Source: Tyto alba (taxonomy: Eukaryota; Chordata; Aves; Strigiformes; Tytonidae). From it: 64,000 nucleotides of DNA. Positions 51,801 to 59,773 of this stretch are shown here, piece by piece. A program made the position numbers and the translations under genes. The notes under the pieces are model-generated. The model saw only the letters and a program-made list of their open reading frames with translations, was not told where the DNA came from and did not search any database. The number at the start of each line of letters is the position of its first letter. Within the stretch, counting starts at the first letter, position 1. The stretch covers positions 23,952,899-24,016,898 of the forward strand of contig NW_024881282.1 in the NCBI RefSeq assembly GCF_018691265.1, in the 5' to 3' direction.

Positions 51801-54800
51801 AAGTGTTCATATATCAGTCTGCAATAAGTTCACGGTTTCACAAAATCAGCAAAGACAGGACTTCCTTTATTTCTTACGCATAGAGTTACTGCATTTTCTC
51901 AAAAATAGTTTTAACAGAAAGCAGCTTCAATAAGCTTCCTTATTTTGTAATGATTGTTTAGTAATTGTAATATTGATAGTGATAACTGCTTTAGGCACTC
52001 GCTTGTGATCTAGATGAATAAAGACTGCTTCTTCTGAGATCTAAAGATTCAGTAGAAAACTGAAACTTCTTGTTTCTCTTGTCCTTCTCATTGTGAGCAG
52101 GGGTGTTTCATTTCTCAACTCTTAGTAGAAGGTGGTTTACCTCTCAACCTCATTATAGTCTTGTGATAAATTTTAAGACCTTTCCTTGCAGGAAGTTATC
52201 AGAACCTGAGTTGCCAGTGATGAGTACGGCAGCTTAGTGTAGGCTTGAGTATTTGCATAGAAGCAGTAAACCTACCTGATGCGTCATGAAATGCTATGAA
52301 AATATCTTGGAGTATTTTGCAGAACATGTTTCTATCATAGTCTCTTCATTTTACCTTTTTTCGAAATTAAGAGTAGCAGTTTGCCCAGTATTGTTGAACA
52401 GCTTAACAGGTTAGCTGGAATAAAGCTAACTTTTCAAGTTTTCAAAATTCAAAGAATTTCCATACTTCAACATCCTTCAAAAGTATGTTCCTGCATAGAA
52501 AGAAATGGTTGTGTTGGAACAAATACCAGTCAGCACAATGAAGGATGTAATTTAGACTTGCATCTCAGATATTTTGCCGGTCATTTCCAAAATGTTTTGC
52601 ATAGAGCAATAAACTGCTTAATTAATGAAAAATTGTTTATTACAAAATTAAATTTTATTTACATGTTTATTCTGTTACTTCTCTTCCTTTAGGTCACTGT
52701 GGGAAAACTTTTGCCATTTTGGAAAGGTTTTTGAATCATACCTCTCCCAGAACTCCTTGGTTAGTCGTAGTGGATGATGACACACTAATAAGGTATACAT
52801 TGCAATACTTCAGGAATTACCACTGTTCATGCCAACAGAAGTTTTAGAAATATTCACCTCTTCTTCTGTATTTAAGAGATACAGCTGCTTTATTAGTTAT
52901 GTAGCTTTATATTCCTTTTAAAGAAAAAAATTGTCACTTTCCTTCAGCATTCCTTGACTGTTAAAACCCCCGTAATCTTGTAACTTGATAAGAGCTATGC
53001 ATATTGGTGTTATTATGTAATTATATAGTTTGAATATGATGACACATTGTGATTCTTCAGTGTAGATATGTCTGAGCTAATTGGTTTTAGTGATTTGCTA
53101 GTACACTTTCTAAGATGTATTCCTCACATAAATGTGTCAGAAAAGGTTCCATAAGCTAGGGTCAGTTTTTGGAGTGAGAACGGTGTCCAGGGACTTGCCT
53201 TTGTTAGAAAATAGATCCCATTCACATGAAAACTGGCACTGCAGTGTAAGTGAAATAAGACACAGTGATTAACCAGCAGGATCACATGGTCATGAACATG
53301 AGAAGAAATGGTTCAAGACAATACTTTACATGAAATCATGTGACAGAAGAAAAATTTGGAAGAGGCTGTAACTGTAGATAAAGCAGGATTTGTAAAACTA
53401 AATCTAGTTTTTTGTTTTTCAATTCCTGGGCAGAAAATATCGTTTGCAGAGAACTTACCATTGTTTGGAAAAAATAATTTAATGTTTTCTCTGAGATGAG
53501 ACTCAGGTTTGCTGAGAAGCTTTGTCTGCTTCAGAAAAATATTTTAAGCTAATTGATTCATCATTTGACCAAATTCAGCGGTCATATCTCATAGCCAATA
53601 ACACAGCATAAATTTTTGTGTAACGGTTGGTATCTCTGTTTTTTGTAGAATTTCTGAATTTCTCCTGTAATTTTTACTCTATTTACTAGAATATCACTTA
53701 GGCTAGCGATGTCTGTTTCAAAATGAATGTCTACGTGATTTGTGATTTTATTTTTTATTAAATGGATTTTCATATTATAGTATCTTCAGACTCCGAAAAC
53801 TGCTCAGCTGCTATGATCCCAATGAACCAGTATTTCTTGGAGAGCGCTACGGTTACGGCTTGGGAACAGGAGGATATAGTTATATCACTGGCGGAGGAGG
53901 GTAATTTGTTTAAAGTCCTACTGAGATCTGCACCAGTCCCTGCTTTGAGTGCAAATGTTTTGAATTACAACACAAATCAGTTTCAACAAAACCAGTAATG
54001 TTTCCTAGTGCAGTTAAAATGTAATGGTGCTCAAAGACCCAAATGTGCTAACTAGTAAGAAGTTGTGGTGCCCATTGGGAACAGATCTGTAGAGCGAAAC
54101 AGGTGGTGCTGAGGACCACGCGTGTTTCAGGAGGAGTCATTTCAACTTGACTGGTTCTGTGAAGCGAGTTATCAGTTATCTATCTGCACCACATGTCCTC
54201 CCAATACAGACATCTTGCAGCCTTGTTTCATCTGATAGAATTCATTCCGCATACTCAGAGCCCATCTTACAATGTGATTCAAAGTGTAGTAAGCAGAGAC
54301 AATTGGGATAGTTGCTTAAAAAAATACCCTCATGATCTGAACTGTTGTCAAGTTTGCAGGAGAACCCAAAGCAGCACACCTGGCGATACGAATAGCTGCA
54401 ATGAAAATATTCATTCCTGTTCTCTTTCTTTGTCCAAGGAGAAAAATGATCACGATTCTCATTCTGGTTTTGAACTTCATGCAATGATTAATGGAGAGAT
54501 AGCTGAGGAAGGCGTTTGATGTTGATGTCCTGGAAAATAGTTTCTCAGAGAAAGAGATTGTTGTGGGTTGATCTCATGCATGAGACACATGGGTCCCTGT
54601 GATTGTATGCAAAATTTGGTTTCAAGTAACATATATATGAACTTTCAGGCTGGCTCATATTGCAATAAGAATGATCTTAAGACTGCTTTGTCCATCTTGT
54701 GTGTCTGAAGCAAGTAGTGTGAATGGCTGAATGTCCTTAGTGTCTTCCTCTGTGATAAGTAATGGCTGTACTAACTTCCCAGATTCTTATCCATCTATAA

Positions 54801-57800
54801 GTAAGTAAAAATGAATTGACTGGCCTCCTCATTGTTTTGCATAGTTCCATAAGGTCTTACTTAAGTAGGGTTTATGCTTGAATTGAGAAACAAACCTTCT
54901 ACTGGTACTGGTATATTTGTTGATTACCAGTCCTACACTTCTGTATCTTTTTAGTGTTTGTCTCTTAGTTTCTCTTCTGTCATCTAGATGTGGAAATTTG
55001 GGGGTTATTTTCATTCTTAGGTGTGAGCAGATAGAGGCACCTATCTTGCTTCATACCCTAATTTTGAGAAGCTTCATTTTAAGTGAAGAATTCTATGTAA
55101 CTGAAGGTACCCAGTCCAGATAATCAACTTAGCAAGTATATCCCCCAAATGTGTGCAATTTACACCGCACCTTCTGTGGAGCAACGCATGCTGGTCACAA
55201 GTCCCAACTCTTTTGTTCTTATTTTTTGTTTTGTTTTTCTGTTTTGGTTTTTTTTTTTTCCCATGTCTCTAGCTTATTATTCATTCTCTATTTGATCTGA
55301 GTACTGAGATACGACTTCCTATTGTGCTTTCCTTTATTTTTTTCTTTTTATGATACATGCAGTCGTCACAGTTGCAATGGTAGTGATGGAGTCTTGTACA
55401 ACTTTAATCTCACAGTATTTTCAGGTCAGTCTTTTTGCCTTAGCATTTGGTACTTGCAGAAGTTTTTCCACGTCCCACTGTCAAGCGAAGGATTGTCATA
55501 TAGTGGTTTCAGAGTGTGAATCTTTCTAGTATAACTTGCAGTAGCTAGAGTACCCTGTGTTCTGATTGAACTGGGTGGATGATGTAACTTCAGAAAAGAT
55601 AGCTGTGGAATACTAGACAAGAGGATATTCCCTCAGCTGTTGAATTTAAGACATCATCATGTTTTTGGTCTATTGATGGCTTATATTAGCGATAATGATC
55701 TAACAGCTCCAGGCCCTGGTTGATATTTAGATAAGCAAGAAAGTTAGGATGAACAGAAGAGCCTTGCAATGGCTTCAAGGAACATTTTTCACTTATGGAG
55801 AGAACTCTGTATAACAGAGGATTCAAGGACTGACAGTTCAGGTTTAGAGTCCTTTTCATTTAATTGCTACATGATAACTAACTGAACAGTCCATTTGAGT
55901 AAGACAGAGGAGAGTATCCCTTTAAAGTTCTAGCCAAATTTAGGAAGAATTATGAGCTGCATTAAAAATGGTGGCTAAATAATTAATTGTTGAAATAACA
56001 ACAGTTGGCATAACTGATATAATTAATTTTCATTACATAAAGTAATTATCTTTCAGAAAATGCCTCTTACACTACTTGTCAGTACCGACTCCTCAAATTT
56101 TAAAATTTCAGATATGTTGTACCAGAGGGCTACATTTTGTCTTGAACTTTTATATCATTTAGCAGTTGGTTTTTTTTTAGCATTATTTAATTACAATTGT
56201 TTGGCTTCTCGAGTAGCTATTGTCTTACACGTTTCATTTGCTTTTTTTATTCAGGATGGTTTTCAGCAGAACAGCTGTTCAGAAACTACTTGGTAGTAAA
56301 TGCCGGTGTTACAGCATGGATGCACCTGATGATATGGTCCTTGGGATGTGTTTCAGTGGCTTAGGAATCCCTATAACACATAGTCCACTTTTCCATCAGG
56401 TCAGAGAGTTATTTTTACTGGTATTTAAAATGTATTTCATTCTTTTAAGTATACACATAAAACAGGACTCGTAAATACTGCAAACTCGATCAATGTGTAA
56501 TAACGATAACCAAGATGCTGCTGCTATACCTTATTTCTCTCCAGAACAAGTCTGATCAAGCAAAAAAACTCACGCCACAATACTTTTTTCTTCAGATAAT
56601 GGAGAACTGACTGCAAAATTTTTCAGTAAATTTGTCTTCTCTACTTATCCAATCTCTCTATTAATTCAGTGTTTACTATTCTGAAATATCTCATTAGTGA
56701 AGACATAAAAGGTAAAAGTATTCCCAGAACTGTTGCTTTCGTGGTTAATTCTGAAGGGTGGTTTAAATATGATAAATTGCCCTGTGCTAGCACAAGGGAA
56801 AAAGAGGTCACAAAACATAATTTTCTTGTGAGTATATTCTCTAGTCTGGGAGAATTGGGTTGGAATAGATTTTAACGTTGTTTCTGTCTTCCAGAATATT
56901 TAACAATCTAACTGTAGTGTCACAGTGGAAAACACGATGCATTGAGTCCCAGAAAGATTTGCTGCCTTGTAAACCAAATAAACACTTTACCTTCCTCCCA
57001 TGGCATTAAAGAGAAGAAGCACTTAAGATTTTTCCCAAACAGTGCTCAACTTTTTAAAAAATCAGCATTTAAATCAGGGCAGTGTTTGATGTTTTTCAGG
57101 TGTTAATCTAGTTTAAAAAATGGGAAGACCTGGGTATCTGAATATGAACTGAGAATAAGATAATAGACTACTTGAAAATTAGTAAATTGACATGTAATTC
57201 AAAGCAGCTGTAAGAGGGAGGAAAAAGATTGCTATTTAAATTATCAGGTTTTCCTATATTAAGGTTCTCTTTCTGATTACATTTATTATTTAGAGAAATG
57301 GGAAGACTGAGAATGCACTATTCAATATTTTAATTCATTGTCCATGTAAAAAAAATCATATCTGTTTACTTTTCTGTTGTGTTTATCATTGCTTACTCCT
57401 TTCAGTATAGAAAGAAAGCAAGTAATGCATCTTATAAAATCAGCAGGTTTTGACTGATTTATGCTTGCGCAGGTGTTTTTTAAAAGAGCCACCTAATTAA
57501 AGGAGTTGGAAAGAACAGAACTCATTTTACAGATTTGTAGGAATGGCCTCTATACAATAAAACAAAGCATGTCTTTGTAGTCTTTACTGGTGTGCATTTG
57601 ATACTGAATCACTTTGAAAGTAAAATCCTAGCAGTTTGATTTTCCACGCAGAAAATGACACTGGATTGTAATTTGTCTTTGGTGTTCCTTGTAACAAATT
57701 CTAATTTAACATACCTTCAACAAAAATTAACGCTGGAGGGAAAGCTACTGAGTAAAAATTGTGTGTGCTTATTCTACAAATTTCACTATCATGCAACAAA

Positions 57801-59773
57801 TATTTTAAAAATGAGAAGACGAAAACTGAATTTTCTGTCAACCAGAAAATTTTTTTTTTAAAGACGTCAATGAAATATTATGATGTACAATGTTCCTTGA
57901 AGTACACGAATGCAAAATTGTAATGAGTATATATTATGAAACAAAAGCAGGGGTATCTTCATCCTCAGAGTGTCTTTGATGTTACAGTGTTTGCTCGGTC
58001 TTCCTGGTTTCCTGTTTGCTAAATGCTAAAGTAGATACATACTCTGTAACCTGTTCCAGAGGCTTTTGACATGATGAGGCACTTAAAGAGAACAGGAACC
58101 TTGTTGAGTAGCAGCCAGGATTGGGGTCTTAAATATAAAATCTGGGCAAGAGCAACGTATTTGGCTTTTGTAGGATACAAAATACACATTCTAGCACAAA
58201 AAAACAAAAACAAAAACAACCCCCCCCCCCCCAAAAAAAAGTTACAATAATTGATTCCACAAAATGTAAGGAATAAAAAATTCAGGAAATTTATAGCTTG
58301 AGGTCAACCACCTATAAAGTGGTATGATTCTTAGAGAGCAATGTAATAAAAATGATAGTTGCTAGAGCAGATCTCATTCTTTTAGAATTATGTAAACACC
58401 AAAATTTTGTCTCAGTAGCTCAATAAAAAGTTGATTGATTTTCAAACAGCAGAAATATTTCGTCTCAGATTTCTAAAAACTGCCTTTGTCCAAAGTAAAT
58501 CATTCGGATTTTTGAAACCTAAATGTTCATTAAAGATTTTGTCAAAAGTCTTGAAGGAGACAGGTCCCTCTTGATTTCTCCAGTGGAATTTTTTAAAAAT
58601 AAGCACTCAGTGGTTTAAATATCAACATAAAAAACCCCAGCACCACCACATATTCAGATTTCTTAATGTCAAATTCTGTTGCATAATTTTATGACAGGAG
58701 AGTATATGGAACTGCGTAAAGCACACAGCATGTAGAATTCATTAATACCCCCATGAGTAGGCGTAGCGTGCAGTATTGAATCAGTTACTGGCTTAGGCAT
58801 CAAATCACTGATTCAGTATCCCAATCACTCAATTTTCTTCTTGTGTTTTACATCTCAAAAAACCCAAATGTGTGTCTTCCATGCATTTTTCTTTACAAAA
58901 ACTCTATTTAAAATAGCAAAATTTACTTATTTTACCAGGGACCACTACAGGTGGGGCTTTTTTATACAATGAGGCACTTAGATGCCATTAAACTGTCAGA
59001 GGAAATAAAATATGCTAGGTGCATTAAGAAGTCAGCTGCATCATGTAGCTGTATTGTAATTCTACCTCTTTTGCTATAACCTGTTAAGGAATTAACGATG
59101 CAGTTTTCTGGCACCACAATATTTCCTATGTTTAGCAACCTTTCCCCATCACAAAACTTCATATATTTCAACCTTATTGGAGTCTTCCAGTCACAGTGGC
59201 AGTGCTAGCAACTCTCATTAAGAGAAGGAGCAAGAGAAGATTAGTTAAAATCATTTTGTCGTTATTGAACCAAAACTGTATATTCAAAAAGATGCAATAC
59301 GAACTACAGTGTTTTTCACTTGCTTTCATAGATGGTGACCGTTTCATCCTGAGAAATAGGGCATATTTAATGTCAGTGTAATTCATAGCATGATGGCTGC
59401 AGCCCGAGTTGAAGATCTAAACTAATGTCTGTCAATTGATTTAATAGAATGATGTGAAGCCCCCTTTGTTATCAATTTGTATGTTTTGTAGATGCTACAT
59501 TGCTTTTTTTGTGATACAGCGGCCATTGAACGGTGATACTTCCATGTTCTAAAATTATTCTTCATCACTGAGTACCAGTGGTTTTGCTTTATTCTTCCAT
59601 CTTAGGCAAGGCCAATGGACTACCCGAAAGGCTACCTTTCTCACCAAATTCCAGTCTCATTTCACAAGCATTGGAATATTGATCCAGTGAAGGTGTATTT
59701 TACATGGCTGGCACCAAACACAGAAGAGTCACTTAATGGAAAGAAAGTTGGATATCACAGAGAGGATTTGTAA
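6777..59773 (+). CDS. B3GLCT: Beta-1,3-glucosyltransferase, exons 2-15 (gene span, 5' partial)
   Basis: The enzyme transfers glucose from UDP-glucose to O-linked fucose on properly folded thrombospondin type 1 repeats in the ER, after POFUT2. Human loss causes Peters-plus syndrome. Fourteen exons join into one open frame of 483 residues plus stop, very similar to the human protein as I recall it (498 aa in total). Visible landmarks are the end of the signal peptide (exon 2), an N-terminal stem and domain (exons 3-8), and a fringe-like GT31 catalytic domain (exons 10-15). The catalytic domain has a VVDDDTL metal-binding motif, a glycine-rich ERYGYGLG...GGGG segment and DAPDDMVLG. Exon phases all agree and all 13 introns between these exons are GT-AG. 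The C-terminus HREDL resembles the REEL retrieval signal of the human enzyme. Exon 1 lies upstream of the window. Coordinates here span introns; the exons are listed separately. Confidence 0.97.
9230..10313. repeat. Target site duplication GTGTT around the LTR
   Basis: GTGTT occurs immediately outside both ends of the LTR (9230-9234 and 10309-10313). Perfect identity suggests a fairly recent insertion. Confidence 0.85.
9235..10308 (-). mobile_element. Solo LTR, ERVL-type, complete with target duplication
   Basis: This GC-rich segment of 1074 bp starts TGTCGTGGTTTAGGCC and ends CCCAGGACA, flanked by identical GTGTT at 9230-9234 and 10309-10313. A 5-bp duplication with TG...CA ends fits an ERVL-class endogenous retrovirus. 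Minus orientation is inferred from a TATTTAAG box (complement of 10144-10151) and an AATAAA 700 nt further on (complement of 9426-9431). There is no internal retroviral gene, so it is a solo LTR. Its middle holds degenerate repeats of a motif like TGCTCTGGCGTG..TCCCAC, which explains the long open frames on both strands. Confidence 0.88.
10679..10718 (+). CDS. B3GLCT: B3GLCT exon 3
   Basis: This is a short 40-nt exon entering in phase 0 and leaving one base of the next codon. It reads [13 protein letters not shown], comparable to the SQDLEKSGISRK stretch of the human stem. The acceptor TTCTTCTTTCTTCTAG is strong and the donor GAG|GTAAGT is consensus. The leftover G joins AA of exon 4 to give Glu, which supports the pairing. 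Confidence 0.9.
12090..12185 (+). repeat. Probable LINE 3' tail fragment
   Basis: On the + strand a short frame reads [20 protein letters not shown] followed by KRG. This is like the C-terminal end of non-LTR reverse transcriptases (NxLPxEVVxAxxxxSFKxxL). It abuts the oppositely oriented CR1 fragment. The family is uncertain. Confidence 0.45.
12180..12545 (-). mobile_element. CR1 LINE endonuclease fragment
   Basis: On the - strand the frame reads [20 protein letters not shown], then [33 protein letters not shown] and [12 protein letters not shown]. These correspond to the GDFN and DLVLT landmarks of the CR1 apurinic-like endonuclease domain. The first catalytic Asp of GDFN is replaced by Thr, and nothing else of the ORF is present, so it is dead. 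Both ends are truncated. Confidence 0.85.
13400..15350 (-). other. Pyrimidine-rich tract, coding-like on the - strand (possible old retrocopy)
   Basis: The + strand is strongly C/T rich for almost 2 kb. The - strand is therefore A/G rich and carries a series of lysine- and glutamate-rich open segments in different frames, for example 14242-14445 and 14804-15058 ([20 protein letters not shown]). This looks like a decayed processed transcript inserted in reverse, but I do not recognise a parent gene. No poly-A end or target duplication could be fixed. Confidence 0.25.
15512..15528. repeat. (TG)8 microsatellite
   Basis: Uninterrupted TG dinucleotides 165 nt upstream of exon 4. Confidence 0.95.
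15602..15614. repeat. (CA)6 microsatellite
   Basis: CA dinucleotides 78 nt upstream of exon 4, complementary to the TG repeat 73 nt before it. Confidence 0.95.
15693..15802 (+). CDS. B3GLCT: B3GLCT exon 4
   Basis: The exon has 110 nt. It completes a Glu codon, then encodes [20 protein letters not shown] and on to KQAADLGK, ending in phase 0. The IQSQSNSFH and ILKQAADL stretches match the human protein almost exactly. The acceptor is TTCTGTTTTACAG and the donor AAG|GTATGT. This begins the conserved N-terminal domain. Confidence 0.97.
20248..20274. repeat. Perfect 10-bp inverted repeat with 7-nt loop
   Basis: CTTCCATGGC, then TTCCCAT, then GCCATGGAAG. It could form a hairpin in the transcript; no function is implied. 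Confidence 0.8.
24930..24992 (+). mobile_element. CR1 3' end, short and degenerate
   Basis: The text GATGATCTCTGCCATCCTGG followed by GAGGTCCCTTCTGACCTTGTAG and a CTCTGAAATC end resembles the CR1 3' terminus on the + strand. Only about 60-100 nt is recognisable. Confidence 0.55.
25061..25121 (+). other. Candidate cryptic or alternative exon in intron 4
   Basis: A 61-nt open segment ([20 protein letters not shown]) lies between a TTTTTATG...TTATATAG acceptor and a TTTCAG|GTTAGC donor. It has no counterpart in the human protein. Exon 4 ends and exon 5 starts in phase 0, so adding 61 nt would shift the frame. If used, it would be a poison exon; it may simply be chance. Confidence 0.2.
25746..25793. 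repeat. Tandem duplication of a 24-bp unit
   Basis: Two adjacent copies beginning CAGTGAATACAGTACAGG differ at one base (GGTATGG versus GATATGG). Confidence 0.9.
27295..28625. repeat. GC-rich block, probable interspersed insertion of unknown family
   Basis: Base composition jumps to C-rich with many CACACA and CTGG motifs, inside otherwise AT-rich intron. It includes TA-rich stretches at 27405-27420 and 27531-27546. Open frames exist on both strands with no recognised product. The right edge (CGTTATCGGGGTTCCTACCC) resembles how some avian LTRs end, read on the - strand, but no target duplication was found. I cannot name a family. Confidence 0.4.
29708..29784 (+). CDS. B3GLCT: B3GLCT exon 5
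   Basis: The exon has 77 nt, enters in phase 0 and leaves two bases (GA). It encodes [20 protein letters not shown] and LPLMRE-like residues, matching human [23 protein letters not shown]. The donor is AGA|GTAAGT. It follows a 13.9-kb intron, the longest complete one in the window. Confidence 0.96.
32099..32702 (-). mobile_element. Solo LTR, ERVL-type, complete with ATGAC target duplication
   Basis: This 604-bp segment starts TGTCATGGTTTACCCCC and ends CCAAACCCAGCACA. It is flanked by ATGAC at 32094-32098 and 32703-32707. The ends TG...CA with 5-bp duplication fit ERVL. On the - strand an AATAAA lies at the complement of 32433-32438, so the likely orientation is minus. A (TTC)n run at 32399-32421 sits inside. 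No internal viral genes are present. Confidence 0.88.
32399..32421. repeat. (TTC)n microsatellite
   Basis: Seven to eight TTC units inside the LTR, probably expanded after insertion. Confidence 0.9.
33786..33897 (+). CDS. B3GLCT: B3GLCT exon 6
   Basis: The exon has 112 nt. The first base completes Asp, and the exon then reads [20 protein letters not shown] and on to RFDGSK, ending in phase 0. NSS is an N-glycosylation sequon that is also present in the human protein. The acceptor is TTTGTTAG and the donor AAG|GTGAAA. Confidence 0.97.
35470..35708 (+). mobile_element. CR1 LINE 3' end
   Basis: The text contains the conserved CR1 tail: GGTTGTGGAGTCTCCATCCT, TTGGAGATAACTCAGAAG, GAGCAACCTGTTG, and GATGATCCCCAGAAGTCCC then TTCCAACCTCAACC. 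It ends at GCTGTGATTTTGTG. It is 5'-truncated and fairly well preserved. Confidence 0.9.
37300..37880. other. GC- and CpG-enriched block in intron 6
   Basis: About 580 bp of G/C-rich sequence with CpGs, in AT-rich intron. Open frames run on both strands (162 codons on +, 119 on -), which is expected of GC-rich DNA with few stops. The right end has two copies of CTTGGGGTTAGA (37815-37826, 37854-37865). It could be an unknown transposon, a retrocopy or a small CpG island. No product is recognised. Confidence 0.4.
38138..38161. repeat. (AAAAAG)n simple repeat
   Basis: Four units of GAAAAA in a row. Confidence 0.9.
38721..38885 (+). mobile_element. CR1 LINE 3' end
   Basis: CR1 tail text: CACTGGAACAGGTTGCCC, GGTTGTGGAGTGTATTCAGA, and GACCCTGCTTGAGCAGGGGG followed by the CTAGACAACCTCAAGG and CCTTCTAACCTCAGCCCTTC segments. 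It ends in TAAGATTCTGGGATTC, the terminal repeat. 5'-truncated. Confidence 0.9.
39132..39268 (+). CDS. B3GLCT: B3GLCT exon 7
   Basis: The exon has 137 nt and enters in phase 0. It encodes [20 protein letters not shown], then [20 protein letters not shown] and IPLVN, leaving AA for a Lys codon. It is nearly identical to human. The acceptor is CCTTTACAG and the donor CAA|GTAAGA. Confidence 0.98.
39269..40625 (+). other. B3GLCT intron 7
   Basis: The intron has 1357 nt of AT-rich sequence with an A-rich run near 40440-40470 and a T-run at 40507-40521. No element is recognised. Confidence 0.85.
40626..40689 (+). CDS. B3GLCT: B3GLCT exon 8
   Basis: The exon has 64 nt. It completes the Lys codon, then encodes [20 protein letters not shown] plus E, and ends in phase 0. 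It matches human [21 protein letters not shown]. The donor is GAG|GTAAGC. Confidence 0.97.
40690..44174 (+). other. B3GLCT intron 8
   Basis: The intron has 3485 nt. It holds a T-run (41131-41141), an A-run (41860-41877) and a partial LTR (43787-44013). The rest has no recognisable content. Confidence 0.85.
43787..44013 (-). mobile_element. Partial ERVL-type LTR, same family as 32099-32702
   Basis: The sequence aligns by eye with the first 230 bp of the 32.1-kb LTR: GGTTTAACCCCAGCCAGCAA, CTAAGCCCCACACAGCC, GGTGGGATGGGAGAGAGAATC, GCAAAGCAAAACAAGG, and ACTTCCCATCGACAGGCAGG then TGCTCAGCCATCT. Similarity stops near 44013 and the other 370 bp are absent. Read on the - strand it is the 3' portion of the LTR. 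Confidence 0.85.
44175..44306 (+). CDS. B3GLCT: B3GLCT exon 9
   Basis: The exon has 132 nt, exactly 44 codons in phase 0. It starts [20 protein letters not shown] and ends [12 protein letters not shown]. Between CTDDV and CATTF it has NSYKVDH, apparently a few residues longer than the human segment DFY. The acceptor is TTTCCATAG and the donor TGT|GTAAGT. It links the N-terminal domain to the catalytic domain. Confidence 0.97.
44307..45274 (+). other. B3GLCT intron 9
   Basis: The intron has 968 nt of AT-rich sequence with no recognisable element. Confidence 0.9.
45275..45344 (+). CDS. B3GLCT: B3GLCT exon 10
   Basis: The exon has 70 nt and enters in phase 0. It encodes [20 protein letters not shown] plus GDR, leaving one base (A) that completes Ile with exon 11. 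FVAVKTC.KFHGDR is the first beta strand and UDP-sugar-side segment of the GT31/fringe-like catalytic domain. The donor is GAA|GTAAGT. Confidence 0.97.
48428..48551 (+). repeat. Left copy of a direct repeat flanking the LTR
   Basis: It contains AGGTGATGGATGATTCCATC, GGCTAAAATGAGTTACTCAC, and AGCAGCAAAGGGAAGTTATG then AAAGAACTGG, ending at the LTR boundary. It pairs with 49612-49737. Confidence 0.85.
48552..49611 (-). mobile_element. Solo LTR, ERVL-like, distantly related to the 9.2-kb LTR
   Basis: This segment of about 1060 bp starts TGAGTTGACCCTGGCTGGAC and ends AACCCAGTATA. Its internal text matches the 9235-10308 LTR: CTACCTCCTCCCCTCCAGG, AGGGAATGGGGATTG, repeated CTGCTCCAGCGTGGGTCCC units, and TCTTCTTAAATATGTTATCC near the right end. 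A TATTTAAG box on the - strand (complement of 49423-49430) suggests minus orientation. No 5-bp target duplication is seen; instead both flanks carry related 120-bp sequences. Confidence 0.82.
49612..49737 (+). repeat. Right copy of the direct repeat flanking the LTR
   Basis: It contains AGGTGATGGATGATTCTAGC, GGCTAAAATGGGTTGTTCCC, and AGCAGCAAAGGGAAGTTATT then AAAGAACTAG, in the same order and orientation as the left copy, with perhaps 80-85% identity by eye. Confidence 0.85.
50690..50803 (+). CDS. B3GLCT: B3GLCT exon 11
   Basis: The exon has 114 nt. It completes Ile, then encodes [20 protein letters not shown], then [17 protein letters not shown], and leaves G for a Gly codon. VKQTW is typical of fringe-like beta-1,3-glycosyltransferases. 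The acceptor is TTGTTTTGCAG and the donor AGAG|GTGAGT. Confidence 0.98.
50804..52692 (+). other. B3GLCT intron 11
   Basis: The intron has 1889 nt. It contains a 318-bp candidate DNA-transposon insertion (51386-51703) and a T-run inside it. The rest is ordinary AT-rich intron. Confidence 0.85.
51386..51703. mobile_element. Possible hAT-like non-autonomous insertion
   Basis: A more GC-rich 318-bp segment lies between two copies of TTCTAAATTA (51376-51385 and 51704-51713). Its left end, GAAGTGCCCAAGATGTGGCC, has the flavour of hAT-type terminal sequences. The right end, read in reverse, gives a weakly similar CAGTAGCCCACAGG. An 8-bp hAT target duplication could sit within the 10-bp match. A T-run at 51475-51492 lies inside. 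Coding capacity is absent. Confidence 0.45.
52693..52792 (+). CDS. B3GLCT: B3GLCT exon 12 (DxD motif)
   Basis: The exon has 100 nt. It completes Gly, then encodes [20 protein letters not shown] and [12 protein letters not shown], leaving AG for a Ser codon. The DDD at 52773-52781 is the metal/UDP-binding DxD motif of the family. NHT is an N-glycosylation sequon. The acceptor is CTTCCTTTAG and the donor AAG|GTATAC. Confidence 0.98.
52793..53780 (+). other. B3GLCT intron 12
   Basis: The intron has 988 nt of AT-rich sequence with no recognisable element. Confidence 0.9.
53781..53900 (+). CDS. B3GLCT: B3GLCT exon 13
   Basis: The exon has 120 nt. It completes Ser, then encodes [20 protein letters not shown], then [19 protein letters not shown], leaving GG. 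The glycine-rich segment matches human nearly exactly and belongs to the active-site region of the GT31 fold. The acceptor is CATATTATAG and the donor AGG|GTAATT. The donor follows in-frame GGG, so reading through gives an immediate TAA. Confidence 0.98.
53901..56254 (+). other. B3GLCT intron 13
   Basis: The intron has 2354 nt. A 108-codon open frame at 54193-54519 is the only notable content. A T-run is at 55249-55260. Confidence 0.85.
54193..54519 (+). other. Unrecognised 108-codon open frame in intron 13
   Basis: The frame opens after a TGA at 54160 and reads [20 protein letters not shown] and on to [20 protein letters not shown], with a mixed, protein-like composition rather than a low-complexity one. 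The upstream region in another frame also reads [20 protein letters not shown]. It may be a decayed retrocopy or chance. No domain is recognised and no splice evidence was found. Confidence 0.2.
56255..56399 (+). CDS. B3GLCT: B3GLCT exon 14
   Basis: The exon has 145 nt. It completes Gly, then encodes [20 protein letters not shown], then [20 protein letters not shown] and THSPLFHQ, ending in phase 0. DAPDDMVLG contains the acidic residues expected to form the catalytic end of the site. The acceptor is TTTTTTTATTCAG and the donor CAG|GTCAGA. Confidence 0.98.
56400..59605 (+). other. B3GLCT intron 14
   Basis: The intron has 3206 nt of AT-rich sequence with a homopolymer junction at 58199-58240 and no recognised mobile element. 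Confidence 0.85.
58199..58240. repeat. (CAAAAA)n followed by C13 and A8 runs
   Basis: Adenine-rich CAAAAA units pass into 13 consecutive C (58220-58232) and then 8 A. Such a tract is prone to length change and sequencing error. Confidence 0.9.
59606..59773 (+). CDS. B3GLCT: B3GLCT exon 15, coding part with stop
   Basis: There are 168 coding nt including TAA at 59771-59773. The exon encodes [20 protein letters not shown], then [17 protein letters not shown], then a divergent tail ending [27 protein letters not shown] is essentially identical to human. The final REDL is KDEL-like and fits the known ER location of the enzyme. The acceptor is TTCCATCTTAG. Confidence 0.98.
   Translation, partial: ARPMDYPKGYLSHQIPVSFHKHWNIDPVKVYFTWLAPNTEESLNGKKVGYHREDL

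Noticed and set aside
53901..53998. Extension of exon 13 frame beyond 53900
   Set aside because: The frame hits TAA right after the glycine run. The GTAATT donor and the phase match with exon 14 explain the boundary.
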